NCBI GenBank assembly: GCA_965224065.1
Contig: CBDCYF010000005.1
Location: 310,001-374,000 of the forward strand
Direction of reading: 5' to 3'
DNA: 64,000 nucleotides
Source of the DNA: JAOTZA01 sp965224065
GTDB taxonomy: Bacteria; Acidobacteriota; Thermoanaerobaculia; Multivoradales; JAHEKO01
The notes below the pieces were generated by a model. The model was not told the DNA's origin and ran no database searches. It saw nothing but the letters and a program-made list of their open reading frames with translations. Made by a program: the position numbers and the translations under genes. Shown in pieces: positions 56,568 to 64,000 of the stretch (positions are counted from its first letter, which is position 1; each line of letters opens with the position of its first letter).

Positions 56568-56568
<1 letters not shown>

Positions 56569-56595
56569 CGGCCGGCAGGGGCGCCGGCCACTTCA
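56568..56595 (+). repeat. REP-like palindromic element, copy B
   Basis: A 28-nt element with stem GGCCGGC/GCCGGCC and loop AGGGGC, starting at the last base of the ald stop codon. It is inverted relative to copy C 105 bp downstream, making a BIME-like pair. Confidence 0.6.
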
Positions 56596-56699
56596 TCTGG
56601 GGCCCGTGGCCGGCGGAAGTCTCCCAGGCGTTGCAGATCGCGCTTCGCGTATCCATCTGCGAGACCGGTTTTTAGTATGGAGCCCCGTCGCTATCTGAT

Positions 56700-56727
56700 T
56701 GAAGCGGCCGGCGTCCCTGCCGGCCGT
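56700..56727 (-). repeat. REP-like palindromic element, copy C
   Basis: On the - strand this reads the same 28-nt element as copy B with two substitutions, lying just beyond the 3' end of rluD. Copies B and C together bracket the convergent gap between ald and rluD. Confidence 0.6.
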
Positions 56728-56729
56728 TC

Positions 56730-57713
56730 CTACAATCGCTTCTTTCCTCCGAGCTCGCGCCACAGCTCCGCGATGTCTCGGGCGACAGCGGCCCCGAACT
56801 CCATTCGTTCCTCCGTTCGCGGGTGGACAAACGCCAGCTTTCGCGCGTGCAGGGCGGGTCGGGGGAAATGACGTAACGGTCCCTGGACTTTTTTACCGAG
56901 CCCCTTCCAACGGCTCTCGCCATAGGCCGGGTCGCCGACGATCGGGCTGCCCAGGTGCTTGAGGTGGACCCGGATCTGATGTGTGCGGCCGGTCGTCGGT
57001 CGCGCCTCGACCAGGGCGAGGTTTTCGCGGGTGGTCTCCAACACGCGATACGAGGTCTCCGCCGGCCGGCCGTTGGCTGTCACATGCATCTCTTTGCGGC
57101 GGGTCGGGTTGCGGCCGATGGGCGCGTTTACCGTGCCGGCGGCGAGAGCCAGTGGCCCGTAGACGACCGCCAAGTAGATCTTGTCCACTTCGCGGTCCGC
57201 GAAGGCGCGTGACAAGACCTGGTAGGCATCCGGCGTTCGGGCCACCACCATCACGCCGCTGGTGCCACGGTCGAGCCGATGGACGATCCCCGGTCGCCCG
57301 GGGCCTCCGACGCCGTCCATCTCCGGGAACCGGTGGAGGAGGCGGTGAGCCAGGGTGCCGGTCTCGCGTCCGGCACCTGGATGGACCGTTAGATTGGCCG
57401 GCTTGTCGACCACGACCAGATCCTCGTCTTCGTAGAGAACCTCCAGCGGGCCCTTCTCGGCCGCCAGGGTGCCCTCCTGGCTGGGTACCGCCGGCCGGCA
57501 GGTAATCCACTCGCCGCCGCCGATCTTGAGCGACGGCTTGGCCGTGTCGCCATTGACCGTCACTCGCTCATCGCGGATCCACTTGAGGACCTGGTTTCTG
57601 GGTTTGGCGTACACCCGCGCCAGGTAAGCGTCGAGCCGTTGGCCGGCCGCCGCGGTGGAGGTCTTCCAGCGATCGAGCTCGCCCGCGGTGGGCTCGGAGA
57701 CGTCCGGTTTCAT
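56730..57713 (-). CDS. rluD: 23S rRNA pseudouridine synthase, RluA/RluD family
   Basis: A 327-residue pseudouridine synthase. An N-terminal S4 domain (RLDAYLARVYAKPRNQVLKWI) is followed by VVDKPANLTVHPGAG, the catalytic GIVHRLDRGTSGVMVVA (Asp in HRLDRGTSG) and EARPTTGRTHQIRVHLKHLG, all diagnostic of the RluA family. The S4 domain and HPGAG segment favour RluD-type modification of 23S helix 69. The start at 57713 gives an ATGA overlap with lspA upstream; the open frame extending further is an lspA shadow. Confidence 0.94.
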   Translation of the reverse strand: MKPDVSEPTAGELDRWKTSTAAAGQRLDAYLARVYAKPRNQVLKWIRDERVTVNGDTAKPSLKIGGGEWITCRPAVPSQEGTLAAEKGPLEVLYEDEDLVVVDKPANLTVHPGAGRETGTLAHRLLHRFPEMDGVGGPGRPGIVHRLDRGTSGVMVVARTPDAYQVLSRAFADREVDKIYLAVVYGPLALAAGTVNAPIGRNPTRRKEMHVTANGRPAETSYRVLETTRENLALVEARPTTGRTHQIRVHLKHLGSPIVGDPAYGESRWKGLGKKVQGPLRHFPRPALHARKLAFVHPRTEERMEFGAAVARDIAELWRELGGKKRL

Positions 57714-58225
57714 TCTTCGGTGTTCTGGCTGCGGGCGTCGTTCTCCCGTCGGTCCAGGATCAGGTCGAGAATCAACAGCGCGACGCCGACGGTAATCGCG
57801 CTGTCGGCGACGTTGAAGGTGTGGAAATGGTACGAGCCCCAGTAGAAGTCGATGAAGTCGGTCACTGCGCTGGACAGGACGCGGTCCGTCAGGTTGCCGA
57901 TCGCCCCGCCCAGCACCAGACCCAGGGCGGCCAGCAGCAGCTTCTGGTCGCGCGGCGTGCGCCAGAAATAGATCCCCACGATTGCCAGGGCCAGGAGACC
58001 CAGAACCGTCAAGGCCAGCGTGCCGACCGGATTCCCTCCGCTCGGGAAGAGTCCAAAGGCCACTCCGGTGTTCCGCACCAGGGTCAAATTGAGAAGTCGC
58101 GGAATCACCTCGACCGGGCGCTGGTCGAACAGGTGGGTCTCCGCCAGGTACTTGGTGAACTGGTCGAGAACCGCCACCACTCCGGCGAGCGCCAGATAGG
58201 GTAGTTTGGGTCGCCAAGTATCCAT
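57710..58225 (-). CDS. lspA: Lipoprotein signal peptidase (signal peptidase II)
   Basis: The aspartic membrane protease that removes signal peptides from diacylglyceryl-modified prolipoproteins. It has 171 residues and four membrane helices. The catalytic pair is Asp114 (GGAIGNLTDRV) and Asp141 (FNVADSAITVG), the same numbers as in E. coli. The N-terminal ALAGVVAVLDQFTKYLA and LVRNTGVAFGLF motifs are present. It overlaps rluD by ATGA and follows the ThiE/TenI gene by 4 nt, so it lies within a - strand operon. Confidence 0.97.
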   Translation of the reverse strand: MDTWRPKLPYLALAGVVAVLDQFTKYLAETHLFDQRPVEVIPRLLNLTLVRNTGVAFGLFPSGGNPVGTLALTVLGLLALAIVGIYFWRTPRDQKLLLAALGLVLGGAIGNLTDRVLSSAVTDFIDFYWGSYHFHTFNVADSAITVGVALLILDLILDRRENDARSQNTEE

Positions 58226-58229
58226 GGGG

Positions 58230-58859
58230 TCACTCAGTGAGGCGTAGGCGCGCCGCTTCGAAGCATGTTGCTACCCGTACCGCCCGGTCGAGCCCGTCCG
58301 TCTGAAACATGCGGATCCCGGCGGCCCCGACGGCGCCGGCCTCCGCCGTGTCGGCGAGCCGCTCGATTGTAATCCCACCGAGCGCGACGACCGGGATGCC
58401 GAGCCCGGCCGCCGCCGCCAGTCCGTCGAGCCCGGCCGGGGGGCCATAGCGCTCTTTGCCGGGGGTCGGGTAGATTGGCCCAAAAGTAACGTAGTCTGCG
58501 CCGCCGATTCGGGCCCGCTCGACTTCCCCGAGCCGATGCGTCGAGACTCCCAGTACGGGTTCGGAGCCGAATCGCCGGCGCAAGATCTCCGGAGGCACTC
58601 CGGTCGATGGAAGATGGACGCCATCCGCTTCGGCCCCAAGCGCGATGTCGATGCGGCCGTTGATCAGCAGCCGGGTAGGGGGCGGTGCCGTCTCCCGGGC
58701 CGAGCGCGCGAGGTCCATAAGCTGGCGATCCGAGAGGTCCTTTTCTCGAATCTGAATCGTGTCGATGCCCGCCATCACCACTTTTCGAAGCCACTCGGCA
58801 AACTCCCCGGCCGGAAGATTTTTTCTATGGCTGATCGCCAGCAGACGCGGGGCCCTCAC
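58230..58859 (-). CDS. Thiamine phosphate synthase / TenI family protein
   Basis: A TIM-barrel protein of 209 residues. The family motifs are DTIQIREKDLSDRQL (phosphate/pyrophosphate site), LLINGRIDIALGAEADGVHL, GADYVTFGPIYPTPGKERYG and VVALGGIT. ThiE condenses the thiazole and pyrimidine phosphates to make thiamine phosphate; TenI homologues are thiazole tautomerases. No other thiamine genes are nearby, and a single ORF with ThiE-like pyrophosphate residues cannot decide the activity. It is co-directional with lspA and a small membrane protein gene, with 3-4 nt gaps. Confidence 0.85.
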   Translation of the reverse strand: MRAPRLLAISHRKNLPAGEFAEWLRKVVMAGIDTIQIREKDLSDRQLMDLARSARETAPPPTRLLINGRIDIALGAEADGVHLPSTGVPPEILRRRFGSEPVLGVSTHRLGEVERARIGGADYVTFGPIYPTPGKERYGPPAGLDGLAAAAGLGIPVVALGGITIERLADTAEAGAVGAAGIRMFQTDGLDRAVRVATCFEAARLRLTE

Positions 58860-58862
58860 CGA

Positions 58863-59120
58863 TCAGGCCTTCCGGCGTGTCCGGGAGCGCTGCTTGAGCC
58901 ACAAGTCCAGGTCGTGGGCTCCCCACAGCAGATGGACGAGACCAAAGCCGGAGACCGCGCCGCGGACGGCCGGGTGCGACAGAAACGCATAGAGACCACC
59001 CCGTGAGATTTCCGCGATAGTCCGATCCCACACCAAACTCCAGGGGGCGAGCAATAAGAAGGCACCGGCCTCCACGCAGTAGAGGACAAACAAAACGCGG
59101 CCCAGCGTGCCAAAACGCAT
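58863..59120 (-). CDS. Small membrane protein, unknown function
   Basis: An 85-residue protein with two hydrophobic segments (LFVLYCVEAGAFLLLAPW and AVRGAVSGFGLVHLLWGAH) and a basic C-terminus (KQRSRTRRKA), consistent with a two-helix inner-membrane protein. I do not recognise a family. It is the first gene of the thiE-lspA-rluD run, 3 nt before the ThiE/TenI start. The 66-nt gap to the upstream gene holds a 12-bp palindrome, GGTCGCGCGACC. Confidence 0.7.
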   Translation of the reverse strand: MRFGTLGRVLFVLYCVEAGAFLLLAPWSLVWDRTIAEISRGGLYAFLSHPAVRGAVSGFGLVHLLWGAHDLDLWLKQRSRTRRKA

Positions 59121-59186
59121 TGGGCCGCAATTGTAGCCCGCGGGGTCGCGCGACCATGGGTGCTCGCGACCCTGCTTTGCGGCGCC

Positions 59187-61586
59187 TCAGTCCTTTTTCT
59201 TGGGAGTGGCCTTGGCCCCCGACGACCGACCCGAAGCGCGTCCGGACGACCGGCCGGAGGATCTCGACGCCGAGCTTCTCGACGAGGAACGGCTGCTGCC
59301 GGAAGACCGCGCCGAGGACTCATTGCGCCGCGACCCCGACGACGAAGAAGCTGCGGAGCCGCGGGACGATCCGGATCGGCTTTCGGAGCGTCTCGCCGAG
59401 CTCTCGGAATCCCTCTCACCCGTCGTGCCGCGGGCCCGCGAGCTACTCGGCGGGGAGGCGTTCTCGCCGGTCCGCGACCGAAGTCGCCCGCTCTCGACCA
59501 CACGCCGCGCGGGGGGTGGCGATTCCCGGAGGCCACGTGTGCCGCGACTCGACTCTCCGCCGTCGTTCCGAGTGCGCTCGCGCCGGCTCCGTTGGAGCCG
59601 CGACCGGATCTCGTCGAACCGGGAGCGGCTCTCGCCTTCGATCACTCGCGGCGCCGACGCCTCCTCTCGTGGATTGACCTCGGTGGGGGTCCGCCGTGAG
59701 CCCTCGAACGTACGCGAGCTCTGCCGCCTCAGGGCGTCCAGACGCGACCGGGGCGCGCGGGCGTCCTCCGGGGTGCGAATTTCCCTCTCTCCGGGAGCGG
59801 TCCCCTCACCGGTCTCTGCGCGAGTCTCCGTGTGAGTTTCCGTGCGAGTTTCCGTGCGAGTTTCCGTGCGAGTCTCCGTGCGGACAACCGGCTTTGTGGG
59901 CACTCGCAGTTCACCCCGCTCCAGGCGGCCCCGTTGCGTTTCGCCGCGGACCGAGCTCTCGGTCCGGTCGAAACCACGGCGAACGCGGCTCTCGCCCGAA
60001 CTTCGTTCCTCGCCGAACCCACGCTCGATTCGGCGCGTGGTGCGCTCGGAAGACACCGAGCCGGGCCGGAGGACCGGCCGGGTGGAGACCGCGCTCTCGC
60101 CGGTCTCAGTCGAGCCGTCACGAAACACCGGCTTGGGCTTGACGGTGGAACTGCGCGAGACAAAGGCTGTGACGTCGCGCAGTGGCTCGTTGACCTCGGA
60201 CCTCGCGCCGACTCCCAGGCCCCTTGGACGGGTCCGGTGAGCGTCCTCCAGCTCGCGGAAGACCTCGCCCGGCTTACCCCACAAGTCGGGCCGCAGGCGC
60301 CGGGTATCGGTGGTGAGCACACCCCGCGGCACCGAAAGCGTCCGGGTGTTGCGGGCCAGATCTCTTCCGGACCGCCAGTAGCTCCTCCCGGACCGGCGTC
60401 CGAAGTAACGAGTCGGGCAGAACGTCCAATCGGCCCAGATGTTCCATCCCCCACCGGCCCAACCGTAGACTCCGAAGCGGAATCCACTGAAGCCGAAGTG
60501 GCGCCGGTAGTGGTGTCCGTAGTAGCCGGTGGGAATCCAGGCCACGTGGGTTGGGCCCCAGTACCAGTAGACCCACGCGGGCGAGTAAACGGCGCCCGGG
60601 AACCAACACCAGCCGCGCCTCGACACATAGTTCCACGAGCCGTAGTGTGCCGTGACCCAGCTCCAGGGCTCGAGCCCCACCCAGCTCAGACCCGAGGGCG
60701 TGTAGACCCACCGTCCGTCGGAGAACGGCCGCCAGGTCGCGTGGACATACGGCCGCCAGGCCCGCCGGCCATTCACCCAGATCCATCGTCCGCCGTCGCG
60801 GAGGGGAGCGGCGGAGTAGCTCAGACGCGGATCGATATCTTCGACCTCCGGCCCGTAAGCTTCCTCCTCGAGCGCCAAAGCCCACAGCTCGATGTCGCGC
60901 TCGCGCGAAGTCCTGCGGACCTCGGCAAAGGGAGCGTAGCGGCCGGCGACTCGAATTTCTTCACCGGCGCGGGCGATGACCGAGCCCCGTTTGGTGACCG
61001 CCTCGGCCAGCCCATCGCGCACCGCAACTCTCGTTTCGTCACGGCGGGTGGCGCCAAACCAGTAGTCGCCTGCGGACAGTAGAAAAATCTGTGTGTTCTC
61101 ACTCTCGATCAGCACCGGTTCGATCTCGACCGCGGCTTCGGGGACACTGACTTGTAGCTCGCCCGAAAGCAGTTTCAGGTGGGTCGCCGCGTCCCGTGGG
61201 GAGTCGGGCGACAACGCCAGGGCTTCGAAAACCACCTCGGTGCCGGCGTCCAGCCGCAAGACGGTCCCGTCCGCCAGCTCGACCTCTAACCGTGAACCGC
61301 CCTCGACCCACACCGAGTCACCGGTCAAGACGGGATAGTTGATCTCGACCTCGATCGGCTCCCCCTGTTCGACGGTGGTGAGGAGGGCGTCTCCTTCGAG
61401 CGTTCGAAAATAGCCGTAGCTCTCCGAGCCCAGCCCATCGGGCGGACCAGCTTGGCCGCCGGCATATGGCGCCGTCTGCGCCCCGAGCGGTGATGCGGCG
61501 ACCCAAGCCAGAGTCGCCGCCCCAGTGGCTAAAGCGGCCAGGACTTGGCGGGGGTAGATGTTGTGAATGGCGAGTGTTTGGCTCAT
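59187..61586 (-). CDS. Exported FecR-domain / DUF6600 protein with Arg/Ser-rich tail
   Basis: A 799-residue exported protein. After a signal peptide (LAALATGAATLAWVAASPLGA) comes a FecR-like domain (about 85-205; SRLEVELADGTVLRLDAGTEV). An aromatic-rich DUF6600-type region follows at about 265-410, with many W, Y and G residues (WIWVNGRRAWRPY, SWVGLEPWSWVTAHYGSW). The C-terminal ~350 residues are low-complexity, rich in Arg, Ser, Glu and Thr, with a short RTET repeat tract and an Ala/Lys end. The FecR part suggests a periplasmic or envelope sensory or structural role. No ECF sigma factor gene is adjacent. Confidence 0.85.
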   Translation of the reverse strand: MSQTLAIHNIYPRQVLAALATGAATLAWVAASPLGAQTAPYAGGQAGPPDGLGSESYGYFRTLEGDALLTTVEQGEPIEVEINYPVLTGDSVWVEGGSRLEVELADGTVLRLDAGTEVVFEALALSPDSPRDAATHLKLLSGELQVSVPEAAVEIEPVLIESENTQIFLLSAGDYWFGATRRDETRVAVRDGLAEAVTKRGSVIARAGEEIRVAGRYAPFAEVRRTSRERDIELWALALEEEAYGPEVEDIDPRLSYSAAPLRDGGRWIWVNGRRAWRPYVHATWRPFSDGRWVYTPSGLSWVGLEPWSWVTAHYGSWNYVSRRGWCWFPGAVYSPAWVYWYWGPTHVAWIPTGYYGHHYRRHFGFSGFRFGVYGWAGGGWNIWADWTFCPTRYFGRRSGRSYWRSGRDLARNTRTLSVPRGVLTTDTRRLRPDLWGKPGEVFRELEDAHRTRPRGLGVGARSEVNEPLRDVTAFVSRSSTVKPKPVFRDGSTETGESAVSTRPVLRPGSVSSERTTRRIERGFGEERSSGESRVRRGFDRTESSVRGETQRGRLERGELRVPTKPVVRTETRTETRTETRTETHTETRAETGEGTAPGEREIRTPEDARAPRSRLDALRRQSSRTFEGSRRTPTEVNPREEASAPRVIEGESRSRFDEIRSRLQRSRRERTRNDGGESSRGTRGLRESPPPARRVVESGRLRSRTGENASPPSSSRARGTTGERDSESSARRSESRSGSSRGSAASSSSGSRRNESSARSSGSSRSSSRSSASRSSGRSSGRASGRSSGAKATPKKKD
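59821..59880 (-). repeat. Five 12-bp tandem repeats in the DUF6600 gene
   Basis: Five consecutive 12-bp units encode RTET/HTET tetrapeptides, with one or two base changes per unit. This is a contingency-like in-frame minisatellite within the low-complexity tail. Confidence 0.85.
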
Positions 61587-61684
61587 CGCAGCCTCCTTGC
61601 GCGACTCTATCGAGCAACACTCATACCAGGCGCCGACACGATCGTCCTCCCCCGAAGAGGCGCAAATAGCTTAGTTTTCTTCGC

Positions 61685-61690
61685 TATAAT
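61685..61690 (+). promoter_or_regulatory. -10 element upstream of the TPR/CNB gene
   Basis: A perfect TATAAT 75 nt before ATG 61766 in the divergent spacer. No good -35 is visible at the usual distance. Confidence 0.45.
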
Positions 61691-61765
61691 TGCCCCTCAA
61701 GCGCCGACCGCCTCGTCGCCCTCAGGGGGCGGATCGTCCCTTTCAAGCGACGCACCGGACGCCCG

Positions 61766-62689
61766 ATGGCAATCAAGGACTGGCTCAAGAACGTATCCTC
61801 CGAGGTCTCCAAGGCGACCTCAAAGGGCACCGGTAGAGATGTCCGCCGGGCGGCGAAGCGTCGCCACAGCGTCAGCGACCTGATCGCCCTCGGACGGGTC
61901 GAGGAAGCCGAACAGCGTCTGCGAGACCGGCTCAAGAGAAACAACAGAGATCATCACGCTCGACTCAAGCTGGCCGACCTCCTCTTCAAGACCGATCGCC
62001 GTATCGACGCCGTCGAGGAGTACATGTTCGTCGCCGAGGGTTATGCTTCCGACGGGTTCGACGACAAGGCGCACGCACTATTGATCAAACTCGAGCGCCT
62101 GATGCCCGGCGAGCCAAAACTGACCGCAAAGATCGAGCGGCTCGAGCACGCCAAAGAGATGGAGCGGCGCTGCAACCTGGCCCGGAAGGCGCTTCTCGAG
62201 GACCTTCATGGCGCACATGCCTTTACCGTTCAGCAGCTCGCCGAGAAGCTCGATCGGTGCTCGTTGCTCGAAGGCCTGACCGAGGAGCAGATCCAGCGGC
62301 TTTTTCGCAGACTCGAGCTGGTGCGGATGGAGGAGGGAGAGGAATTGGTCCGGCGGGGCGGCCAGCGGGAGGAGCTCTTGATCCTGTTGCGGGGGGAGAT
62401 CGCCGCGGAGGTCCTGCTGGCGAACGGCAGCCGGACCGCCATCCGTACTTTCGACTCCGGCAAAGTCATCGGAGACAAGGCGCTTCTCGAGCGCCAGCCT
62501 TGGGCGGCAGACTATTCGGTCACCCGCAAGGCCGCGGCGCTCAAGCTCGACCGCTCCGGTCTCGAGGAGCTTTTGTTGGGCGAGTCCGACCCGCGGGGTC
62601 TTCTCGACGCCCTGCGCTCCCAGAACAGCGACGGTGAAGTCGTCGAGGCAGTGGCCGGGTTATCGGCGCCGGCCGAGGTGCCATCGTGA
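61766..62689 (+). CDS. TPR / cyclic nucleotide-binding domain protein
   Basis: A 307-residue cytoplasmic protein. Residues ~30-130 form TPR-like helices (RVEEAEQRLRDRLKRNN, LKLADLLFKTDRRIDAVEEY). Residues ~155-275 form a CNB domain (SLLEGLTEEQIQRLFRRLEL, EEGEELVRRGG, LLILLRGEIAAEVLL). The phosphate-binding cassette is degenerate (SGKVIGDKALLERQ), so nucleotide binding is uncertain. There is no HTH. It joins the peptide deformylase gene by a GTGA overlap. It is a second CNB protein in the window, alongside the CNB-FHA protein at 3465. Confidence 0.85.
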   Translation: MAIKDWLKNVSSEVSKATSKGTGRDVRRAAKRRHSVSDLIALGRVEEAEQRLRDRLKRNNRDHHARLKLADLLFKTDRRIDAVEEYMFVAEGYASDGFDDKAHALLIKLERLMPGEPKLTAKIERLEHAKEMERRCNLARKALLEDLHGAHAFTVQQLAEKLDRCSLLEGLTEEQIQRLFRRLELVRMEEGEELVRRGGQREELLILLRGEIAAEVLLANGSRTAIRTFDSGKVIGDKALLERQPWAADYSVTRKAAALKLDRSGLEELLLGESDPRGLLDALRSQNSDGEVVEAVAGLSAPAEVPS

Positions 62690-63213
62690 GCCTGCTACGC
62701 ATCCGGGTTTACCCGGATCCGGTGCTGCGCGTGCGCTGTGCCGAGATCACCGAATTCGACGCCGAGTTGCGCCAGCTCGCCCAAGACATGGCCGAGACCA
62801 TGTACGATGCTCCCGGTCTGGGGCTGGCGGCTCCCCAGGTGGGGATCGAGAAGCGTATTGCGGTGGTCGACGTCTCTGAGGGCTCGGATGATCTTCTGGT
62901 CCTGGTCAACCCCGAGGTGGTCGAGGGTGACGGTTCGGCGGTCGAAATCGAAGGCTGTCTCTCGATCCCCGGGATCACCGAAAAGGTGCGGCGGCCATTT
63001 TCGATCGTGGTTCGCGCGCAGGACCTCGAAGGAAAGGACTTCGAGCTCAAAGCCGAGGATCTGCTGGCGCGTGCCATCTGCCATGAAGTGGACCACCTGG
63101 ACGGTGTACTCTTCTTTGACCGGCTCAGGGGTCTGCGCCGGGAGCGAGTCGTGAGACAGGTGCGAAAAATGAAGCAGGAGAGCTTTGGATCGGAAAGTGC
63201 GGTGACCGCGTGA
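62686..63213 (+). CDS. def: Peptide deformylase
   Basis: A metalloenzyme that removes the N-formyl group from nascent proteins. All three motifs are intact: GLGLAAPQVG, EGCLSIPG (metal-binding Cys) and HEVDHLDG (the HExxH zinc or iron site). At 175 residues it is normal, with a basic C-terminal helix (RRERVVRQVRKMKQE). The GTG start at 62686 overlaps the preceding stop, and the gene's own stop overlaps the next gene (GTGA). Confidence 0.97.
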   Translation: MSLLRIRVYPDPVLRVRCAEITEFDAELRQLAQDMAETMYDAPGLGLAAPQVGIEKRIAVVDVSEGSDDLLVLVNPEVVEGDGSAVEIEGCLSIPGITEKVRRPFSIVVRAQDLEGKDFELKAEDLLARAICHEVDHLDGVLFFDRLRGLRRERVVRQVRKMKQESFGSESAVTA

Positions 63214-63785
63214 ATCGGCTTGGGATGCGCTTCGGCACGACGGCGTGGGCCTTGGCGATAGCCGTCGCAGTGGCGCTGGCTTGGTCGCCGGCACCGGCAC
63301 AGGCCCAGGGTAGTCTCGAATTTGTTCCCACCCCCGAGCCCATCGGTCCTGCGGTCTTTATCCGGCCCGCGCGGACCGAGCGCTCGGACGGTATCCTGGT
63401 GCTCGAATTCTGGGTCAAGGACGTCACCGATCTCTACGGCGTCGCCTTCGATCTCCGCTATCCCAAAAAACTCTTCAAGTTTCCGGCGGGGCGAGCCACT
63501 TCGGCGGTCCAAGGAAACTTTCTCAACGAAGACGGCGCGGCCGAGACCAACTTGGTCGTCCGGCGTACCAAGGAGGGCAACCTGGTGGTCGGCATCAGCC
63601 GGCTGGGGCCCGTCGAGGGCGTCAGCGGCACCGGGCACCTGCTGTCGATCGAGCTTCGCGGCATAAACGTCGCCGGTTCAAAAAAAATCCGCTATCGCAA
63701 GGCACGGCCCGTCGATTCGAAGCTGGAGATCTTCCAAGACGTGGTCTTCCGTTCCGGCAAGGCCGTCGTCCAGGTCTCCGAGTAA
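63210..63785 (+). CDS. Secreted cohesin-like domain protein
   Basis: A 191-residue exported protein with a signal peptide (LAIAVAVALAWSPAPAQA). The mature part forms one cohesin/dockerin-like beta-sandwich: ILVLEFWVKDVTDLYGVAFDLRYPKKLFKF, then GHLLSIELRGINVAG. Cohesin-type domains mediate protein-protein adhesion. No dockerin partner is visible here. The GTG start overlaps the deformylase stop. A spacer with a GGCGCCGGCCGGCGC palindrome separates it from cysS. Confidence 0.75.
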   Translation: MNRLGMRFGTTAWALAIAVAVALAWSPAPAQAQGSLEFVPTPEPIGPAVFIRPARTERSDGILVLEFWVKDVTDLYGVAFDLRYPKKLFKFPAGRATSAVQGNFLNEDGAAETNLVVRRTKEGNLVVGISRLGPVEGVSGTGHLLSIELRGINVAGSKKIRYRKARPVDSKLEIFQDVVFRSGKAVVQVSE

Positions 63786-63824
63786 GACCGGCGCCGGCCG
63801 GCGCATAGACACATCGGAGACCCC

Positions 63825-64000
63825 GTGATCCAACCGGTCTTCTACAACACCGAGGGGCGCGCCAAGGCCGCGCTCGAGACGCAACAGCACAGAGCAGTCC
63901 ACATTTACACCTGCGGGCCGACGGTCTACAACCACGCGCACATCGGCAACCTCAGGACCTTTGTGTTCGAGGATCTGTTGCGGCGGGCACTGCGATTTCT
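63825..64000 (+). CDS. cysS: Cysteinyl-tRNA synthetase, N-terminal part (3' truncated by window edge)
   Basis: The first 58 residues of CysS are visible. YTCGPTVYNHAHIGNLRTFV contains the zinc-ligand Cys and the class I HIGH signature (HIGN). A GTG start at 63825 is preceded by CGGAGA. The frame is open to the window end, so most of the gene lies outside. Confidence 0.95.
   Translation, partial: MIQPVFYNTEGRAKAALETQQHRAVHIYTCGPTVYNHAHIGNLRTFVFEDLLRRALRF

Overview
This 64 kb window is GC-rich, densely packed DNA from a Gram-negative-type bacterium. Evidence for that includes signal peptidase II, an exosortase, a bactofilin and a FecR/DUF6600 envelope protein. The gene families (DUF4388/J-domain/TPR protein, CNB-FHA protein, ELWxxDGT-repeat protein, very large Cys-rich secreted proteins) are most reminiscent of Acidobacteriota, possibly a Thermoanaerobaculia-like lineage. 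That placement is inference from family content. Long near-identical tandem repeats imply a long-read assembly.

Region 1 (1-13.1 kb, + strand) is housekeeping, mostly in overlapping ATGA/GTGA-coupled genes: the uvrC 3' end, a DUF4388/J/TPR protein, the RNase P RNA gene rnpB, an S66 LD-carboxypeptidase, a cyclic-nucleotide-binding/FHA protein, recG, a GT4 glycosyltransferase and a small membrane protein. A repeat-rich noncoding stretch with an 18-bp long-range inverted repeat follows, then an M50 protease, trpS, scpA, scpB, rluB and cmk. A convergent Leu/Glu/Phe/Val dehydrogenase, a 730-bp gene-free region, tRNA-Gly(CCC) and a methyltransferase come next.

Region 2 (16.0-22.1 kb, - strand) looks like one five-gene operon. 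In transcription order it holds a membrane protein with two complete exosortase catalytic triads, a von Willebrand A protein, a membrane-anchored DsbA-like oxidoreductase, a GT-C-like membrane protein and a SpeD-type AdoMet decarboxylase. The first active-site Cys of the oxidoreductase is replaced by an in-frame UGA followed by a SECIS-like hairpin, so it is a probable selenoprotein.

Region 3 (22.5-54.5 kb) is dominated by two giant secreted, acidic, Cys-rich proteins of about 6,856 and 2,772 residues. Both are built of repeated beta-sandwich-like modules. The first holds twelve 711-bp tandem units, two 1,407-bp composite units and a 2.36-kb internal duplication; the second holds three 1,407-bp units. 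Beyond them lie a small secreted protein with an IPTL-CTERM-like C-terminal sorting signal (a likely exosortase substrate) and a convergent ELWxxDGT-repeat/DUF11 protein. The most interesting reading is that regions 2 and 3 form a surface-display system: giant disulfide-rich proteins, a Sec-containing oxidoreductase to oxidise or isomerise them, and a tandem exosortase with a nearby substrate.

Region 4 (55.1-64 kb) returns to ordinary genes: bactofilin and alanine dehydrogenase (+). On the - strand are rluD, lspA, a ThiE/TenI protein and a small membrane protein, with a FecR/DUF6600 protein further upstream. On the + strand are a TPR/cyclic-nucleotide-binding protein, peptide deformylase, a cohesin-like secreted protein and the 5' end of cysS. 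No CRISPR array, prophage, insertion sequence or rRNA was seen.
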